The notes: generated by a model from the sequence alone, not told the origin. A stretch of 64,000 nt of DNA from Epiperipatus broadwayi (GCA_028023455.1 JAQFVV010000043.1:2789483-2853482); one strand, 5' to 3'; positions 1 through 11,690 are shown, counted from the first letter of the stretch. Translations and numbers: made by a program.

Positions 1-2447
1 TTTGTCAATGACGTTTTTGAGCATGAGCTTAATGTAACTCATTCAGGAGCTTTCTTTTGCATCATTCATATTATCAGTGTAATAGCTTGAAAGTCAAAAA
101 CCCTAAGGTTTTGAGTCTAAACCAATTTTCTTGTATGATTGCATAGATGTGACAGATGCTAATAACTATAAATTTTAATGCCTTCAATTTTGTTATCTAT
201 TCTCCAAATTTTATCCTTTTGACTAGAATAGTATATATTGTCAGACATTATGTAACTGTTTATATTTACATTCAAATTGTATTGTTAGGGGAATTTCTCT
301 TCTCTATATTAAAAGTCTTGCATGCAGTTCTTTTTTTTAAAATCCTGCATAAATATATGCTCAAACTTTAATATCAAATTGAGTATTGCGAGAAAATAGA
401 AACTGAGTGGCTATGTTTAATGTGATCTAAATCTTTTAAACAGCTGATGACATCAGGTTTGATTGACAGAAACATATGTATAGCAAGAAGTTAGTTGCTT
501 TTTCATTAAACGTTGCCATAGATAAGATGTTAAGTTTCTATAAACTTCTAGTGAGGGTGTAAATAAATAACATAAATAGTATTACATATTTATGTAGTAT
601 TTAATTAATATATATATATTTATTATCAGTAAGTTAAAAAAAAACAAAACTTATTTAGAAAAACTTTTTTCTTACTTACCAAAAGTTTTTTGTCAATTAT
701 CCTGCAGGACAAAAATCATCTTCCAGAAAGGTCTTATTATAAGTCTCCACTATTTCATAATGATTCAGAAAATATCTTGATGATCTAATGTCCCATTTTT
801 TTTACAATGACATTGTTTATTATCATATTCAATTGAGAATTATCTGATTATATTAATTTAAGCTCTTTTTGTTATATATCTATTCCATCTTTTTTTAAGT
901 TTTTTTTTCATTTTTGCAGTAATACCAGAAAGAACCAATTTTAATTTGGATTTATTTATTTTTATCTAAAGCAAAAACAATCACTTTTTTAAAATAATAA
1001 TTTATTACTAACTAAATTTTTTCCTATAAAACATGATTAAAAAACATCAATTACAATTATAAATACTTAGATTGTAGGTTTAGTAATCTTGTTAATTGGA
1101 AATAATAGTAAACGTTCATATTTTTAGATAAATATGTGCTATGATTAATTAAAATTTAGTTTTGAAGTAATGATCTAATGATAGTTTTAGAGTAATATTT
1201 GAGGAATTGATAATATATATGATGAGAAAATGGCAGACCAAATGTTAACGTCATTAATTCATATCTTTTTCTTATTTAATATAATACAAGACTGTAAGTT
1301 TTGAATCTAATTCTATTTTTGCCATAAGGCTTGATATTATTATTTTGTAATCTTTTTCTAATGTAGTGATGATTACACATGTACATAGCACTTTGTAGGA
1401 AAAGTAACTGTGCATGGTCTACAATCTTAGAAGGAATCCTTTTACTAATAGCAATTAAAGTTACAAATGTGTTTTTGCTTATGATTGATAACAAGACAGG
1501 AAATGGAGATAGCTTTGCTAAGTATTTTTTAAAAAACCAGATTGCTCTTTTCAGTTTAAATTGAAATGGTTGTAAATCACAGAAAATTATAAACATAAAA
1601 AGATTTTATATTAAAATCTATTCTTTCTGGTTGTTATATTTTGGAAAAAGTATGGCTAGGGTTTATGACTCCAGAAAAAAGAGAAAAAGATTAGAAACGT
1701 AAATAGAAAGATATTTTGAATTAACAGCAGTGAAAAAAGATTGCTATAAGATAAAAGAAATGTGAATAATAATGTAGGAAAGGCCTAATGGATTTAAATA
1801 TAGGAAAGGCTAGTATTGTTTAGATTAGAATATTAAGCTATTTGAAACTAATCAAACAAAAGAATAAATATTAAAGGAATGTGCACATGGGCACTGGTCT
1901 TATTTTTATTTGTGTACAGCTGATAAGGTTCTCAGGAGAACTATACAGAGTTGGACTGTGAGTATAGACAAATTTTTTTTAGTATTTACTCAGTTCTGGG
2001 AATAGTTTAGACATTGTTTAGTCTTTAACAGTGGGCAGTATTAGCATTTATTGAGAATTAGGTTCGTCAAATGTATATAAGGTATGATGTACTATAATGT
2101 AAATAAATACAATTTTCATCTTTATTTAATGGTTTTTATTACATCTTATCTATATTTTTTCTTATTTGTTGGCATTCAGCTTTTTAGTCTGATATATAAC
2201 AAACTTGAAGCTTGGAAGCATAGCAAGATAAAGAAATGATCAAAGATCAAACTTTTTGAATCAGTCTATAACTGATTTTAATGGAAATGATGATTAAAAA
2301 ATACATTTATGAAGAGATTTTTTAAAACTGTAAAAAAAAAAAATGTTATTAAAAAGAGTCCAGATTATTTTTGAGCCTTTAAGGCCTTATATTAAGAGTA
2401 GGTATCATATATTTTGAAATAGATTTAGTTAAAGTAGCAATATTGAC
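1..2447. other. AT-rich sequence, no gene recognised
   Basis: AT-rich sequence with scattered T and A runs. Short open frames here have no recognisable domain and look like chance products of low stop density in T-rich strands. No splice-flanked coding block, RNA gene or repeat boundary was found. Confidence 0.5.
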
Positions 2448-3720
2448 TGTTTGTTATAGTTATAATGCAGTGTATGTGGATATATATTACACTTAGTTGA
2501 TTTTAAATAAAGATATTTTATTTAATGTAATTACTGTCACCCAGCATTTCAATAAATTTGTCCATCATTAATTTCACTCCAGAAAAATTTGCATATAATA
2601 AGCTCACATTGGACTTAAGAAAATTAATGTATGTTAAAATATTCAGATTAATGCAGAAACTAGACTGATATATTACTGCAGATAAGTAACAAAGTGGGTA
2701 TATGCGTAGAGTGTCCATATTTTGACAGGGCTAACAATGAGACTTTACCAAAAAATAAAACCTCATTGGACATTACTGTATATTTCAGTATGAAATAAAA
2801 AAAAAATCACAAAACATATAATCACATTTACATTACTAACAATTTCCTGTATGACTTAGCATAGTTGGTAGAATGTCTAATTTGGTATCGGGAAGATCCA
2901 GGATCAATTTTGGCAATCACTTCTTTCTGCTGAACATTTTTTCTCTTTTTATGACTAATTTATTCAATTGTTGTGTACTCCCATTTATTATAGGAAATTT
3001 GCCTTTTTTTTATATTACTAACAACATACTCATTTCATAATATAAACAAAAACAAAAGATAATTGTTTGTATATATATATATTATCTATCAAAACAAAAT
3101 CACAAATTGAAATCATTTATTGCTAACGTACAAAAATATTGGGGAACCATTTCCATTTTTGGAAAATTACTGATTAACCAATCAAAAAATTAATTATAAA
3201 ATATTAAATGAATAAATATTAATTTAAAGTAAATATATAAATATAAAAAATAAAATTAAATATAAAAGTTAAAATTAAAAAATAAAAGTAAAATTAAAAA
3301 TGAAGGATTAAGAAAACCAATACAATTAACTGTCCCAAAAAATATATTGGGACAGCAGGACAAGAAAGAGAAAACCAGGACAAGGGAAAACCAGGATGTA
3401 TGGCCATTATGTATGCGTAAAAGATGTTATGTGAAGATTACACAAGTAAATGGTTAATGTTTGTAAGCATGCGTGTAAAGAGTTTATACACACACTGATG
3501 GAAAATAAGTCTACAATTAGAGATCTTATTTTCTTAGAAGATTGATTGTTTTAATTTTCATCTACTTATATAAATATATTATTTTGTTATGAGTATATAA
3601 ACTCTTGTTTAAGTTTTCTTTGCATTAATGTTTCTTTATTCCAAATATATTGATGTGACCTGGCAGGTATTGTAAATAATATTCCTAAGAAATACAGCAG
3701 ATTGGTGCATTTGGTAGTAC
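2448..3720 (+). repeat. Left LTR of Gypsy copy 1 (interrupted)
   Basis: Shares two collinear blocks with 9478-10367. Between them lie a SINE (2843-3013) and an A-rich low-complexity stretch (about 3180-3305). A perfect 8-bp stem hairpin (TGTCCCAA/TTGGGACA, 3331-3354) sits in the unmatched middle. The 3' boundary is uncertain by tens of bases. Confidence 0.6.
2843..3013 (+). mobile_element. tRNA-derived SINE
   Basis: A 171-bp insert flanked by an exact 11-bp duplication (attactaacaa at 2832-2842 and 3014-3024). The head looks like a tRNA: TAGCATAGTTGG near 2857-2868 fits the RNA polymerase III A box (TRGCNNAGNNGG), and a weaker B-box-like stretch (GGATCAATTTTGG) follows about 40 bases on. The end is T-rich rather than poly-A. 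Duplication plus tRNA-like head supports LINE-mobilised insertion into the older Gypsy LTR. Confidence 0.7.
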
Positions 3721-3808
3721 AAGAACTTGTAAAGAAGTAAACTAGTGCTTCGAGTTAGAAAATATTGTTTTTAAAAAAGAATGCTGATGTTGAATATTTA
3801 TATAATAA

Positions 3809-4580
3809 ATGGCATTAAACAATAATTCAATAAATGAATTTGATGTAAACAACACAGTGGGTTGGCGCCTTTATGTGGAACATATAGAGAGGTGTATGTT
3901 GGTGACTAGCATAGATGATAAATTAAAGGAATACTTATGAATGATGACCTGACTCTGTGAACCAAAATCTCCCAAAGAAATATATCTAGAATTAAAAGAT
4001 AAGTTAAGAACATGTTTTAAATGCATGACGTTGAAGTTGGTGGCATGCTTAAGATGTAGGAATAGGATTCAAGCACTGCGTTAGAAATATCAAAATTACA
4101 ACCCGGCATTAAGAACATTAGCTAAAGGATGTAATTTTAATACTGATCTAGATGATCAAGTGTTGTGGGACATGACTGACAATAAGCTAAGGCAAATTCT
4201 TCTTGGTGAACCTGAGTTGACATTTAAACATGCAGTTGAGAAATGGATAGCCATGAATTAGTTGTGGAAAATGCTGTGGAATCAAGTTCTGGGTGAGCCA
4301 GAGTTGAATTATAAACATGCGGTTGAGAAATGCATAGCCCATGAATTAGTTGAGGAAAATGCTGTGGAATTCCAAAATACTAAAGACACCACAAAATTTC
4401 TAATAGTGGTAAACAAAATGGAAGCTGAAACTTCTAATCATCAAAGTTCAAATAAAGCCTGCATATGTTATTGGTGAGGAGACAAAGGTCATCTGACAAA
4501 AAGCTGGAGGTTTAAAAATGAATTTTGTTGCTTGCAGCATAACCAGAAATTTATCACATGTTTATCACAGTCAAGACAAA
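3809..4580 (+). pseudogene. Gypsy gag remnant (copy 1)
   Basis: The ATG at 3809 opens a frame of about 43 codons whose later part has the aromatic and acidic pattern of Gypsy Gag N-terminal regions (W..Y.E..E), then stops. Gag-like sequence resumes in other frames to about 4560. A stretch of about 80 bp is tandemly duplicated at roughly 4195-4280 and 4283-4365. Near 4458-4540 a decayed CCHC zinc knuckle is visible, with an internal stop and a lost cysteine. The product would have been the capsid/nucleocapsid precursor; this copy cannot make it. Confidence 0.65.
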
Positions 4581-4684
4581 AATAGTAAAATGGGGTTTAT
4601 ATTCAGATCAAATTGTTGGGAAGTGTCAAGAAAAAACTGATGTTAGAAAAATAAATGAAGTGAACAACATTCATAATTTGCTAT

Positions 4685-4790
4685 ATATATATATGCGAGC
4701 AAAAAATTATTATGGAAATAAATAGCTGCACAGGATTGTCATTAATACCACAAAGTGATTGGAAAAAAATAATTTGTAAATGTTAAAAGA
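4685..4790 (+). pseudogene. Gypsy aspartic protease remnant (copy 1)
   Basis: A short block translates with a decayed protease active-site neighbourhood, the catalytic D-S/T-G triad region being altered (an asparagine stands where aspartate is expected), followed by a G-L-S-x-I/L pattern typical after the active site. It lies between the gag and RT remnants as expected. Only fragments of the domain can be read. Confidence 0.45.
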
Positions 4791-5079
4791 ATGGTATCCT
4801 TGAGAAAATTGATGTGATAGCCATTGATGTAAATGGTTACAGAATAGAGATATGTGGGAAAGTAATGGTACCTAAGATTTCTATCCTTTTATATCGTGAA
4901 GCATGATCTCACATCTATTTTGGGAAGAAACTGGTTCAAATCATTGGGAATTCGGATTGACACAATTAAAAAAGTACAGCTATAATCGGAGGGCGGAGTT
5001 ATATACCCACTGTTATTTAAGTGAGAACCAGCAGATTTAAAATCATGACTGGTCGACATAGAACTAGTGAAAGAAACAC

Positions 5080-5790
5080 AATTGCATTCATGTAGATCAT
5101 AAAAGGACCCATTTGCATTAAGGTCAAAAGTATAAGAAACAATTCACAATATTGTTAAAAGAGGCATTTTAACTCTGATAGAAAAATTATCTTGGGCCAT
5201 TAACAGTTATGGTTATACTGGTCAGACAGGACAGTTTGCCTATGCAGATATTATCATATAATGCTCAATAAGTACATTAGTAAGGTAACTTATCCAGATC
5301 CAGTGTGCAGAGGATAATAGCACCATTTACCGAGAGCAATTTAAAGTCTGCATCCTATCAAATTCCCATCATAATTGGAATGGATGTATTATTACCTATA
5401 TGCATCCATCTAAGGTTATTTAAATGCAGCAAATTAGCCTATGGAATAATAATAGCACCAAACCTGTTTCAGGCAAAAATGATAGCTTGTTTAATAAATG
5501 CGGAAACAGTGAATTATCAGCATGCATATTTAAAGTTTATGCTCTCTAAATACATTTGGAGTACTACTGAAATTCAGTTTCTGGTACACATAATTAATCA
5601 TAAAGGAAAAGACCTTAATCTTGAAAACGTGAAAACTAAATGCTGCGAAACCAAAGAACATCAAAGATTTAAAGCATTTTTAAGCCTGCTCAATTTTTTT
5701 GTGAGTTTTCTAAAAGATAAAGTGTACGTTAGTACACCATTATACCATTTGTTAAGAAAATGCAATAACAATGGAAGTGAAATGTAAAGC
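5080..5790 (+). pseudogene. Gypsy reverse transcriptase remnant (copy 1)
   Basis: The longest open piece (5305-5787) contains an RT fingers/palm block: a degraded L-K-S-A-Y/H-Q-I-P-type motif, then an F-K/C-x-L-x-Y-G-I-x-x-A-P-x-x-F-Q motif near 5425-5475. Directly after this the frame passes to thumb-like sequence (about 5560-5760). The catalytic Y-x-D-D box that should lie between is missing, so an internal deletion has removed it. Confidence 0.75.
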
Positions 5791-5799
5791 ATGAAAATG

Positions 5800-6250
5800 C
5801 TTTCAATAGAGCTAAGGATCTAGTCATTTCTAACCAATATACTTATCCACTACCATAGTGAAAGTCATTGTTACAATTGATGTCTCAGAATATGGAATAG
5901 CGATTCTAATATCACATTGTTGTTATAGTGAACATCCTATAGCTTATGTCTCTAGAACATTAATAATTGCCAAAGAAACTACATTCAGCATGACAAAGAA
6001 GCTTTGGCAATAGTTTTGGCTGTGAAAAATTCCATCAGTACATTTATGGACATAAATTTAAGATTTACACTGATCGCCATACATTGGTGGGTATTCTAGG
6101 AAACTTGCAGAAAACTCCTCGTCATGCTAATCAAACAATGATCCTTTGGATTAACATGTTGTCAGCATATGATTTTGAACTTTATTTATAAACTTGTTAA
6201 AAATTGGCCATGTTGGATGCACTGTCAAGATTACTAAATATGCACCAGTT
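5800..6250 (+). pseudogene. Gypsy RNase H remnant (copy 1)
   Basis: Frameshifted sequence with readable RNase H blocks: an H-P-I-A-Y-V-S-R piece near 5935-5960, an acidic E-A-L-A-I-V piece near 5998-6015, and a T-D-R-H-T-L piece near 6065-6085, where Gypsy elements normally have T-D-H-x-x-L. Order and spacing match the RT-RNase H junction of Gypsy Pol. Confidence 0.65.
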
Positions 6251-6479
6251 TGAATATAAAGTTATAGAAGTCAATTACATAGACTCTATTGAAAACGACA
6301 CATTGAATAGTACCATAGTGGTTAAATAGACTAAAAGTGATGCTGTCTATCAAACATTAGAGAGATGAATTAAGCATGGTTGGCTTAAAAGTCAAAGCCA
6401 ATTACATAGCAAAATCTATATGAAATGTATGTGAAAGCTTGGCAATATGTGACAATTGTATCATAATAATGAAACATGT

Positions 6480-7616
6480 ACATATACCAACTGAAGACAG
6501 AAAACAAGTACTAGATTTTCTTCATTAAATATATCTGGGTATAGTGAGAATGAAGGAATTAATGCAGTCATATGTATGATAACCAAATACCAGTCAAAAG
6601 ATTGAGCAGACAGATAAACATTGTAGAGTCTTCCAATCCATCACTAAGTTGCCACTGAGAAAACTAAAATTGCTGTCTAAAGCAACCTAACTGGCAAAGA
6701 CTACATGTGGATCACACTAGATCATTGAATGATTACATATTTCTTATAATTATTGACTTATACTCTAAATGGATAGAGTACAGAATTGTCAGAAGCAATA
6801 TTCACCGTGCATCCACAGGTTATATTCTACTGACTTTTGAATCATTTCTTCTCTGTATATACCACCCTGTAACATCGACTAGATACTTCTTGTTATTTTT
6901 TTTAATTTTGTAACTCACTTATAGGTCAAATAAAATTATCTTGAAAGAGACAAGTGCAGATTATACTATTAAAGCTTTAAATGAAATATTTTCATGTCAT
7001 AATTATTCTGAAGCTATAGTGTCTGATAATGGAGCCGGTTTTATGTCTAAGCAGTTAGAAGACTTTTTTGATTAGTAAAGGAATATGTTATGTATTAACA
7101 CCACTATATCACTCGAAATCACACAACCTAGCTGCAAAGCCAGTATAGTATTTAAAAACTATTAAGTAAACCTCCTATAAAGATATCAGTGATGCTTTGA
7201 CAGAGGTGATGTTTTGTCATCATCTCACTCCTTGAAAGTTTCAAATACATATTTCAAGGTTATAGTATCTAATAAGATCATAACAAACGACCATTTTGAC
7301 AGCAAAAAATTTAAAGTTGGCAACAGTATATGGATATGAAATATTCTAAAAAAAAAAAAGGCTTCTTGGAGTAATAGTATAGGATATATATATATCAAAA
7401 TAATTAAGATTAATTCAGTTGTCTAATGAAAATCAAATGAGAAGACATGTTAATCATCTGAGAGTTCATCAGTGAGCCATTCTAGCCAGTAAATGTCAAT
7501 AGAAAATCTGTTTGATGGATAGAGTAATCTAATAAAAAAAGATGTGTGCATAGAGACCTTACTAGAGTCATGAAATATAAAGTTATCCCACAATAAGAAG
7601 ACAAAGAAATTGATTT
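6480..7616 (+). pseudogene. Gypsy integrase remnant (copy 1)
   Basis: A decayed zinc-binding region (about 6500-6640) is followed by the catalytic core. An I-I-I-D-x-Y-S-K-W-I-E-Y motif lies at 6745-6780. After an unrelated stretch (about 6800-6950) the second catalytic block, S-D-N-G-A-G-F, is intact near 7022-7042, and the region of the catalytic glutamate follows near 7125. The C-terminal part is split by the TRIM insertion: a short remainder lies at about 9289-9450. Multiple frameshifts and stops. Confidence 0.7.
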
Positions 7617-8342
7617 TGTTATATCCGCAACAATGTCTGTGTGGTCATCAAATAAATATACACAATATTTTACTTAGTCTGTATAGCGAATAGTTTGCAA
7701 CACTCTATCTCCATAGTTCTGTGGCAATGGATGCTCTGCTCTGCAATAAATGCTCTGCTCTGCAACAAATGCTCTACTCTGCAACGAATGCTCTGCTCTG
7801 CAACTAATGCTCTACTCTGCAACGAATTCTCTGCTCTGCAACTAATGCTCTACTCTGCAACTAATGCTCTATTCTGCAACTAATGCTCTGCTCTGCAACT
7901 AATGCTCGACTCTGCAACGAATGCTCTACTCTGCTGCGGTCTTCCCATTTCTGTGGCTTTTCCAGCTACACCCGTGGACTACATTTTCACTGGGCGCTGA
8001 TCATTTACCGCAAGCACTGATGCGAGATATCTCTACTCAAAACTATTAGACGTCTACTGCCATTGTACTCCCAATATGGCTGCTAATAACTGTCTTACCC
8101 TGCGTAGTTGTTACACCGTCTTTTATTGCTTGCTGATAACTGTAGCAATTAATCCTTGTCCAATCAGGTAACATCTTTTATTCAGAAATATTTGCAATCA
8201 GCAAATATCTCTTGGAATTATCGTCCGCCATTACGTTACTTAACTTCCTCCGTTATCAGTGCGCGATCTACAACAACCACTCGAACAAATTCTAGTTTTT
8301 CTGGAGTGCACAAACATGTCTGCCATTTTTACAAACACTACA
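7617..8342 (-). repeat. TRIM LTR (3' LTR on - strand)
   Basis: 726 bp, matching 8557-9283 with only a few percent difference by eye, which indicates a recent insertion. It contains an array of a 19-bp unit (about 7730-7930). Confidence 0.85.
7729..7935. repeat. 19-bp tandem repeat array inside TRIM LTR
   Basis: About 11 copies of a 19-bp unit close to AATGCTCTACTCTGCAACN, with the repeat period read directly from successive TGCTCT positions. Because 19 is not a multiple of 3, the open frame across it is an artefact of the repeat and not a protein. Confidence 0.9.
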
Positions 8343-8556
8343 ACACCTCCCTCCACTCCAGAAAAACCCTTGTTGCAATTCCTTGATGTTTTCTTTTTCT
8401 ATTCCTACTTGGCCGAAACCTATTTCCTGTTATTTCTAAACTTACAGCATTGTTATATCATGTAGACTTGGTATTCACTTCCGTTATTAATGTTACTAAC
8501 TTGTTGAAATGCAAAACTTATTTGCTACTCACAGGTTCCAAATGCGACTGCGCCAA
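8343..8556 (-). other. TRIM internal region
   Basis: 214 bp between the LTRs. No open frame of note. On the - strand it begins with the primer-binding site and ends with a purine tract; between these there is nothing recognisable. Confidence 0.75.
8533..8555 (-). promoter_or_regulatory. tRNA primer-binding site of TRIM
   Basis: The - strand reads TGGCGCAGTCGC and onward, one base from the LTR edge. TGG starts are expected because they pair with the CCA end of a tRNA; the TGGCGCAGTCG form is a known type among Ty3/Gypsy elements. The exact tRNA was not assigned. Confidence 0.7.
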
Positions 8557-9283
8557 TGTTATATCCGCAAGAATGTCTGTGTGGTCATCAAATAAATATA
8601 TACAATATTTTACTTAGTCTGTATAGCGAATAGTTTGCAACACTCTATCTCCATAGTTCTGTGGCAACGGATGCTCTGCTCTGCAACAAATGCTCTACTC
8701 TGCAACAAATGCTCTACTCTGCAACGAATGCTCTGCTTTGCAACTAATGCTCTACTCTGCAACGAATGCTCTGCTCTGCAACTAATGCTCTACTCTGCAA
8801 CTAATGCTCTACTCTGCAAGTAATGCTCTGGTCTGCAACTAATGCTCGACTCTGCAACGAATGCTCTACTCTGCTGCAGTCTCCCCATTTCTGTGGGTTC
8901 TTCCAGCTACACCTGTGGACTACCTTTCCACTGGACGCTGGTCATTTACTGCAATCACTGATGCGAGATATCTCTACTCCAAACTACTAGACGTCTACTG
9001 CCGTTGTACTCCCAATATGTCTGCTAATAACTGCCTTACCCTGTGTAGTTGTTACACCATCTTTTATTGCTTGCTGATAACTGTAGCAATTAATTCTTGT
9101 CCAATCAGGTAACGTCTTTTATTCAGAAATATTTGCAATCAGCAAATATCTCTTGGAATTATCGTCTGCCATTATGTTACTTAACTTCCTCCGTTATCAG
9201 TGCACGATCTACAACAACCACTTGAACAAATTCTAGTTTTTCTGGAGTGCACAAACATGTCTGCCATTTTTACAAACACTACA
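8557..9283 (-). repeat. TRIM LTR (5' LTR on - strand)
   Basis: 727 bp, the partner of 7617-8342. It carries the same 19-bp tandem array (about 8668-8875). It would hold the promoter for - strand transcription; no TATA box can be assigned with confidence in such AT-rich DNA. Confidence 0.85.
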
Positions 9284-9477
9284 GATTTATTTGAAATGAA
9301 TCAGTCTAAAGAATCAAAAATTATTCTAGTGGTGAATACCCCAGTTAAAACAATCTCAATCAGAAGACAGAAAAACTACTCAAGATGAAGAAAGGCCCAT
9401 ACCATTACCGAGGTCATTGACAATCCCAAAGCTGCAGGATTATGTATGTGATTAAAAAGAACGAGGGATAGTTTAAC

Positions 9478-10367
9478 TGTTTATGATGATTATAACACAG
9501 CATATGTGGTTAGGTATATACTTAGTTGATTCTGTTCAAACTGTTATTATTTGTTTTTAGTGTATAAATCTATGCACACCAACCCATCAATAAGAGTTTG
9601 AAAAATCCATGTGAATCACTTGTGGTTAAAACTTATTCTTATAATAAGTCAACCCTTACTGATTATGCATAACTCAGGGCTTGATCCTATTCTGTGCCTG
9701 ATACATAAGTACAGTTGGTAAGGGTTGGCTTATATAAGAATAAGCTCTAAGAATAAGTGATTCACTTGTGTTTTTAAAGGTCTTAGTGAAGGGTGAATGC
9801 GTGTAGATTTATACACTAAAATTGAAGTGCAGATTTGAAGGTTAATTTCCTTCTATGTAATTACATAAATATCCAGCACTAAATTTATAATTTATTTATA
9901 TTTAATTGATTGTAAATAAAGATATTTTATTTAATATAATTAGTCACACAACGTATGAATAAATTTATTCCTCATTAATTACATTCTAGAAAATGTACAT
10001 ATCATAAGCATGCATCGGACTTAGTAAAATTAATGAACTGCTAAAATTTTCAACTTAATACAGAAACTGGACTGATATAAAACGGCAGATAATTTAGCAA
10101 AGTGTGTGTGCAGGTAAAGATTTATGTCAAGGTAACACACATAAATGAACAATGTTTGCTAAGCATGTGTAGACTACAATTAGAGATCTTATTTTCTCAG
10201 ATTAAATGCCTTAATTTTTACCTACTTATATATATATTATTTTGTATATTATTTTGTTATGACTGAATAAACTTTTAAGTTTTATTTGGGTTAACATTTT
10301 TTTTTTTTCCAAATATATTAATGTGACCCTGTTGGGATTGTAAATAATAACCATGTGGAATACAACA
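9478..10367 (+). repeat. Right LTR of Gypsy copy 1 (interrupted)
   Basis: Matches the left LTR at its start (TGTTTATGATG, 9478) and again at about 9900-10110 and 10170-10345. The stretch 9530-9895 is extra relative to the left LTR and contains a foldback element. Confidence 0.6.
9560..9816. mobile_element. TA-flanked foldback element (MITE)
   Basis: The ends gtgtataaatct and agatttatacac are inverted repeats, and the arms continue inward with imperfect pairing for about 100 bp each (for example the TGTGAATCACTTGTG region at about 9611 pairs with GTGATTCACTTGTG at about 9758). A TA dinucleotide lies on each side, as in Tc1/mariner-type insertions. No coding capacity. Confidence 0.6.
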
Positions 10368-11090
10368 CATATAACAATGTGTTAATTTTTTTACATGGAT
10401 TTCTGTTAAGAATTTTCTAGAAATTATTTGCTATACAATACAAAAAAATAAGAGAATAAACTCATAAAAGCAGTAATATTACAACATTGTTTTGTCATAC
10501 AACAAAGAGCAGTTGAGTTATATAATTTCCATCCTTCACAAAACTATATCTTAAGTATAAACTATATTGATAATATCATACATTCCAACTAATTATATAA
10601 TCTTCCAGTTTTAAATGTCTTGACTCTTTACAGGATGGGTCTAGTTTAATCCAAATTTTTAAAACAATGTAATTAATATAAATTATACTGTACCTGCAGT
10701 ATTTTACATTCAAAGAGAACCAAAATCAACAACTAATAATATCTAATAAATGAAATATCACTCAATTTTAAATAAATGGGACACTATAATAAGCTATCCA
10801 CGATCTATATATAATCCAAATCTGATTGATAAGATTTATCTTTGACATTAAAACTCTTAATTAAAGTTATAACATTGTGAATAAAAAAATGAAATGAATC
10901 ATATACCTGTCAATTTCATAAGGGCATTAGATTGTCTGAAAAATTAATCAATATTCAATTTAAGTTTTAACTTGATTAATCATAAACTGTAAGAGATGCT
11001 TCTGTTTTGATGATATTACTTCAGTCGAAGAATATTCCCAACCTAGTGTTGTTATAACTTGTCTCTTGCTTACATCATATGATTCAACAG
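10368..11090. other. AT-rich sequence, nothing recognised
   Basis: No gene, repeat boundary or structured element could be supported here. Confidence 0.45.
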
Positions 11091-11094
11091 CAAA

Positions 11095-11237
11095 TTTTTT
11101 CTCTCTACATTTTTGCCACCTAGTGTCAGCATTGGTAATCAAGTGATGCCAGATTGGGATTTAATAGACACTACCATCTGACATTTATTGAATATTAAAG
11201 CGTGCACTAGATGGCAAAAATGTGGTGAGAAAAAAAG
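11095..11237. repeat. Imperfect inverted repeat
   Basis: The left arm around 11095-11126 (TTTTTGCCACCTAGTG core) pairs with the right arm around 11203-11237 (CACTAGATGGCAAAAA core), with weaker pairing continuing outward. This looks like an old foldback element. Target duplications were not found. Confidence 0.5.
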
Positions 11238-11411
11238 AATTTTGAAACATAATCCTGTAAGTAGAGTTGGCTTTGAAAAATTATGGAATGTGAATGATCT
11301 GTTCTATGAAAAATCTGAATAGTAAAATGATTTGTTTTTAATAGTCAACCTTTTGAGTATTAGTTGCAAAATATTTTTTATATGTGATTTGCCTTAATAT
11401 AAATAATTTCT

Positions 11412-11690
11412 GAGCTAGATAAGTCATGATTCAAGTTAGCTATCATTTTACAAGAAACGAAGTATCCATAAAAGTCAGAGAGATGTTTTTGTCATTTACA
11501 CAGCACATTAAGATCTCTTCAAAGATTTTCGGAATTAACTAGATCTTAGAAAAATAGTGATTTGAGTTAGCGATTACTCTAGAAGAAACAAAGTATCTGG
11601 AATAGTCATAGAGATGTTTTTGGCATGTACAAGTGCAAGTTCTCTGTTCAAAGACTGCTGAATTAGCTAGGTCTTAGGACCTTTCAATCT
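11412..11690. repeat. Tandem duplication of about 140 bp
   Basis: Two diverged, head-to-tail units (about 11412-11550 and 11551-11690). Both contain an AGAAAC-AAGTAT block, then GAGATGTTTTTG, then a GAATTA-CTAG-TCTTA block at matching offsets. Confidence 0.6.

Larger units (their letters stand above)
7617..9283 (-). mobile_element. TRIM-like miniature LTR retrotransposon
   Basis: Two near-identical direct repeats (7617-8342 and 8557-9283) begin TGTTATATCC and end AACACTACA, so they have the TG...CA ends of LTRs. They enclose only 214 bp. An exact 5-bp duplication (gattt, 7612-7616 and 9284-9288) marks the insertion. Read on the - strand, a TGGCGCAGTCGC primer-binding site starts one base after the upstream LTR and a purine-rich GGAGGGAGGTGT tract directly precedes the downstream LTR, which fixes the orientation. 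The interior has no coding capacity. This is the layout of terminal-repeat retrotransposons in miniature, mobilised by proteins from another element. Confidence 0.85.
2448..10367 (+). mobile_element. Degenerate Ty3/Gypsy LTR retrotransposon, copy 1
   Basis: Remains of a Gypsy-type retrotransposon in the order gag, protease, RT, RNase H, integrase, flanked by related blocks at about 2448-3720 and 9478-10367 that I read as its LTRs. Both blocks start TGTTT after a different flank, share a stretch near 2500-2710 / 9900-10110 and share another near 3500-3690 / 10170-10345. A purine-rich tract (about 9454-9471) precedes the right block, as expected for a polypurine tract. All reading frames are broken by stops and frameshifts. 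Later insertions are a SINE in the left LTR, a TRIM element in the integrase tail and a foldback element in the right LTR. I found no clear short target duplication, so the outer ends are approximate. Confidence 0.8.

Noticed and set aside
1276-1596. 106-codon open frame on the - strand
   Set aside because: No domain, no splice signals, composition like its AT-rich surroundings; also overlaps another chance frame on the + strand.
3857-3870. TGGCGCC as the primer-binding site of Gypsy copy 1
   Set aside because: It lies inside the Gag reading frame that opens at 3809, so it is coding sequence and not the LTR-adjacent primer site.
7729-7935. Regular short repeats as a CRISPR array
   Set aside because: Units are contiguous with no unique spacers, the setting is eukaryotic, and the array lies within an LTR.
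7695-8823. Open frames with repeated Cys-Ser-Ala-Thr-Asn-Ala-Leu-Leu pattern
   Set aside because: Produced by the 19-bp tandem array inside an LTR; the period is not a multiple of 3 and no start or splice context supports a protein.
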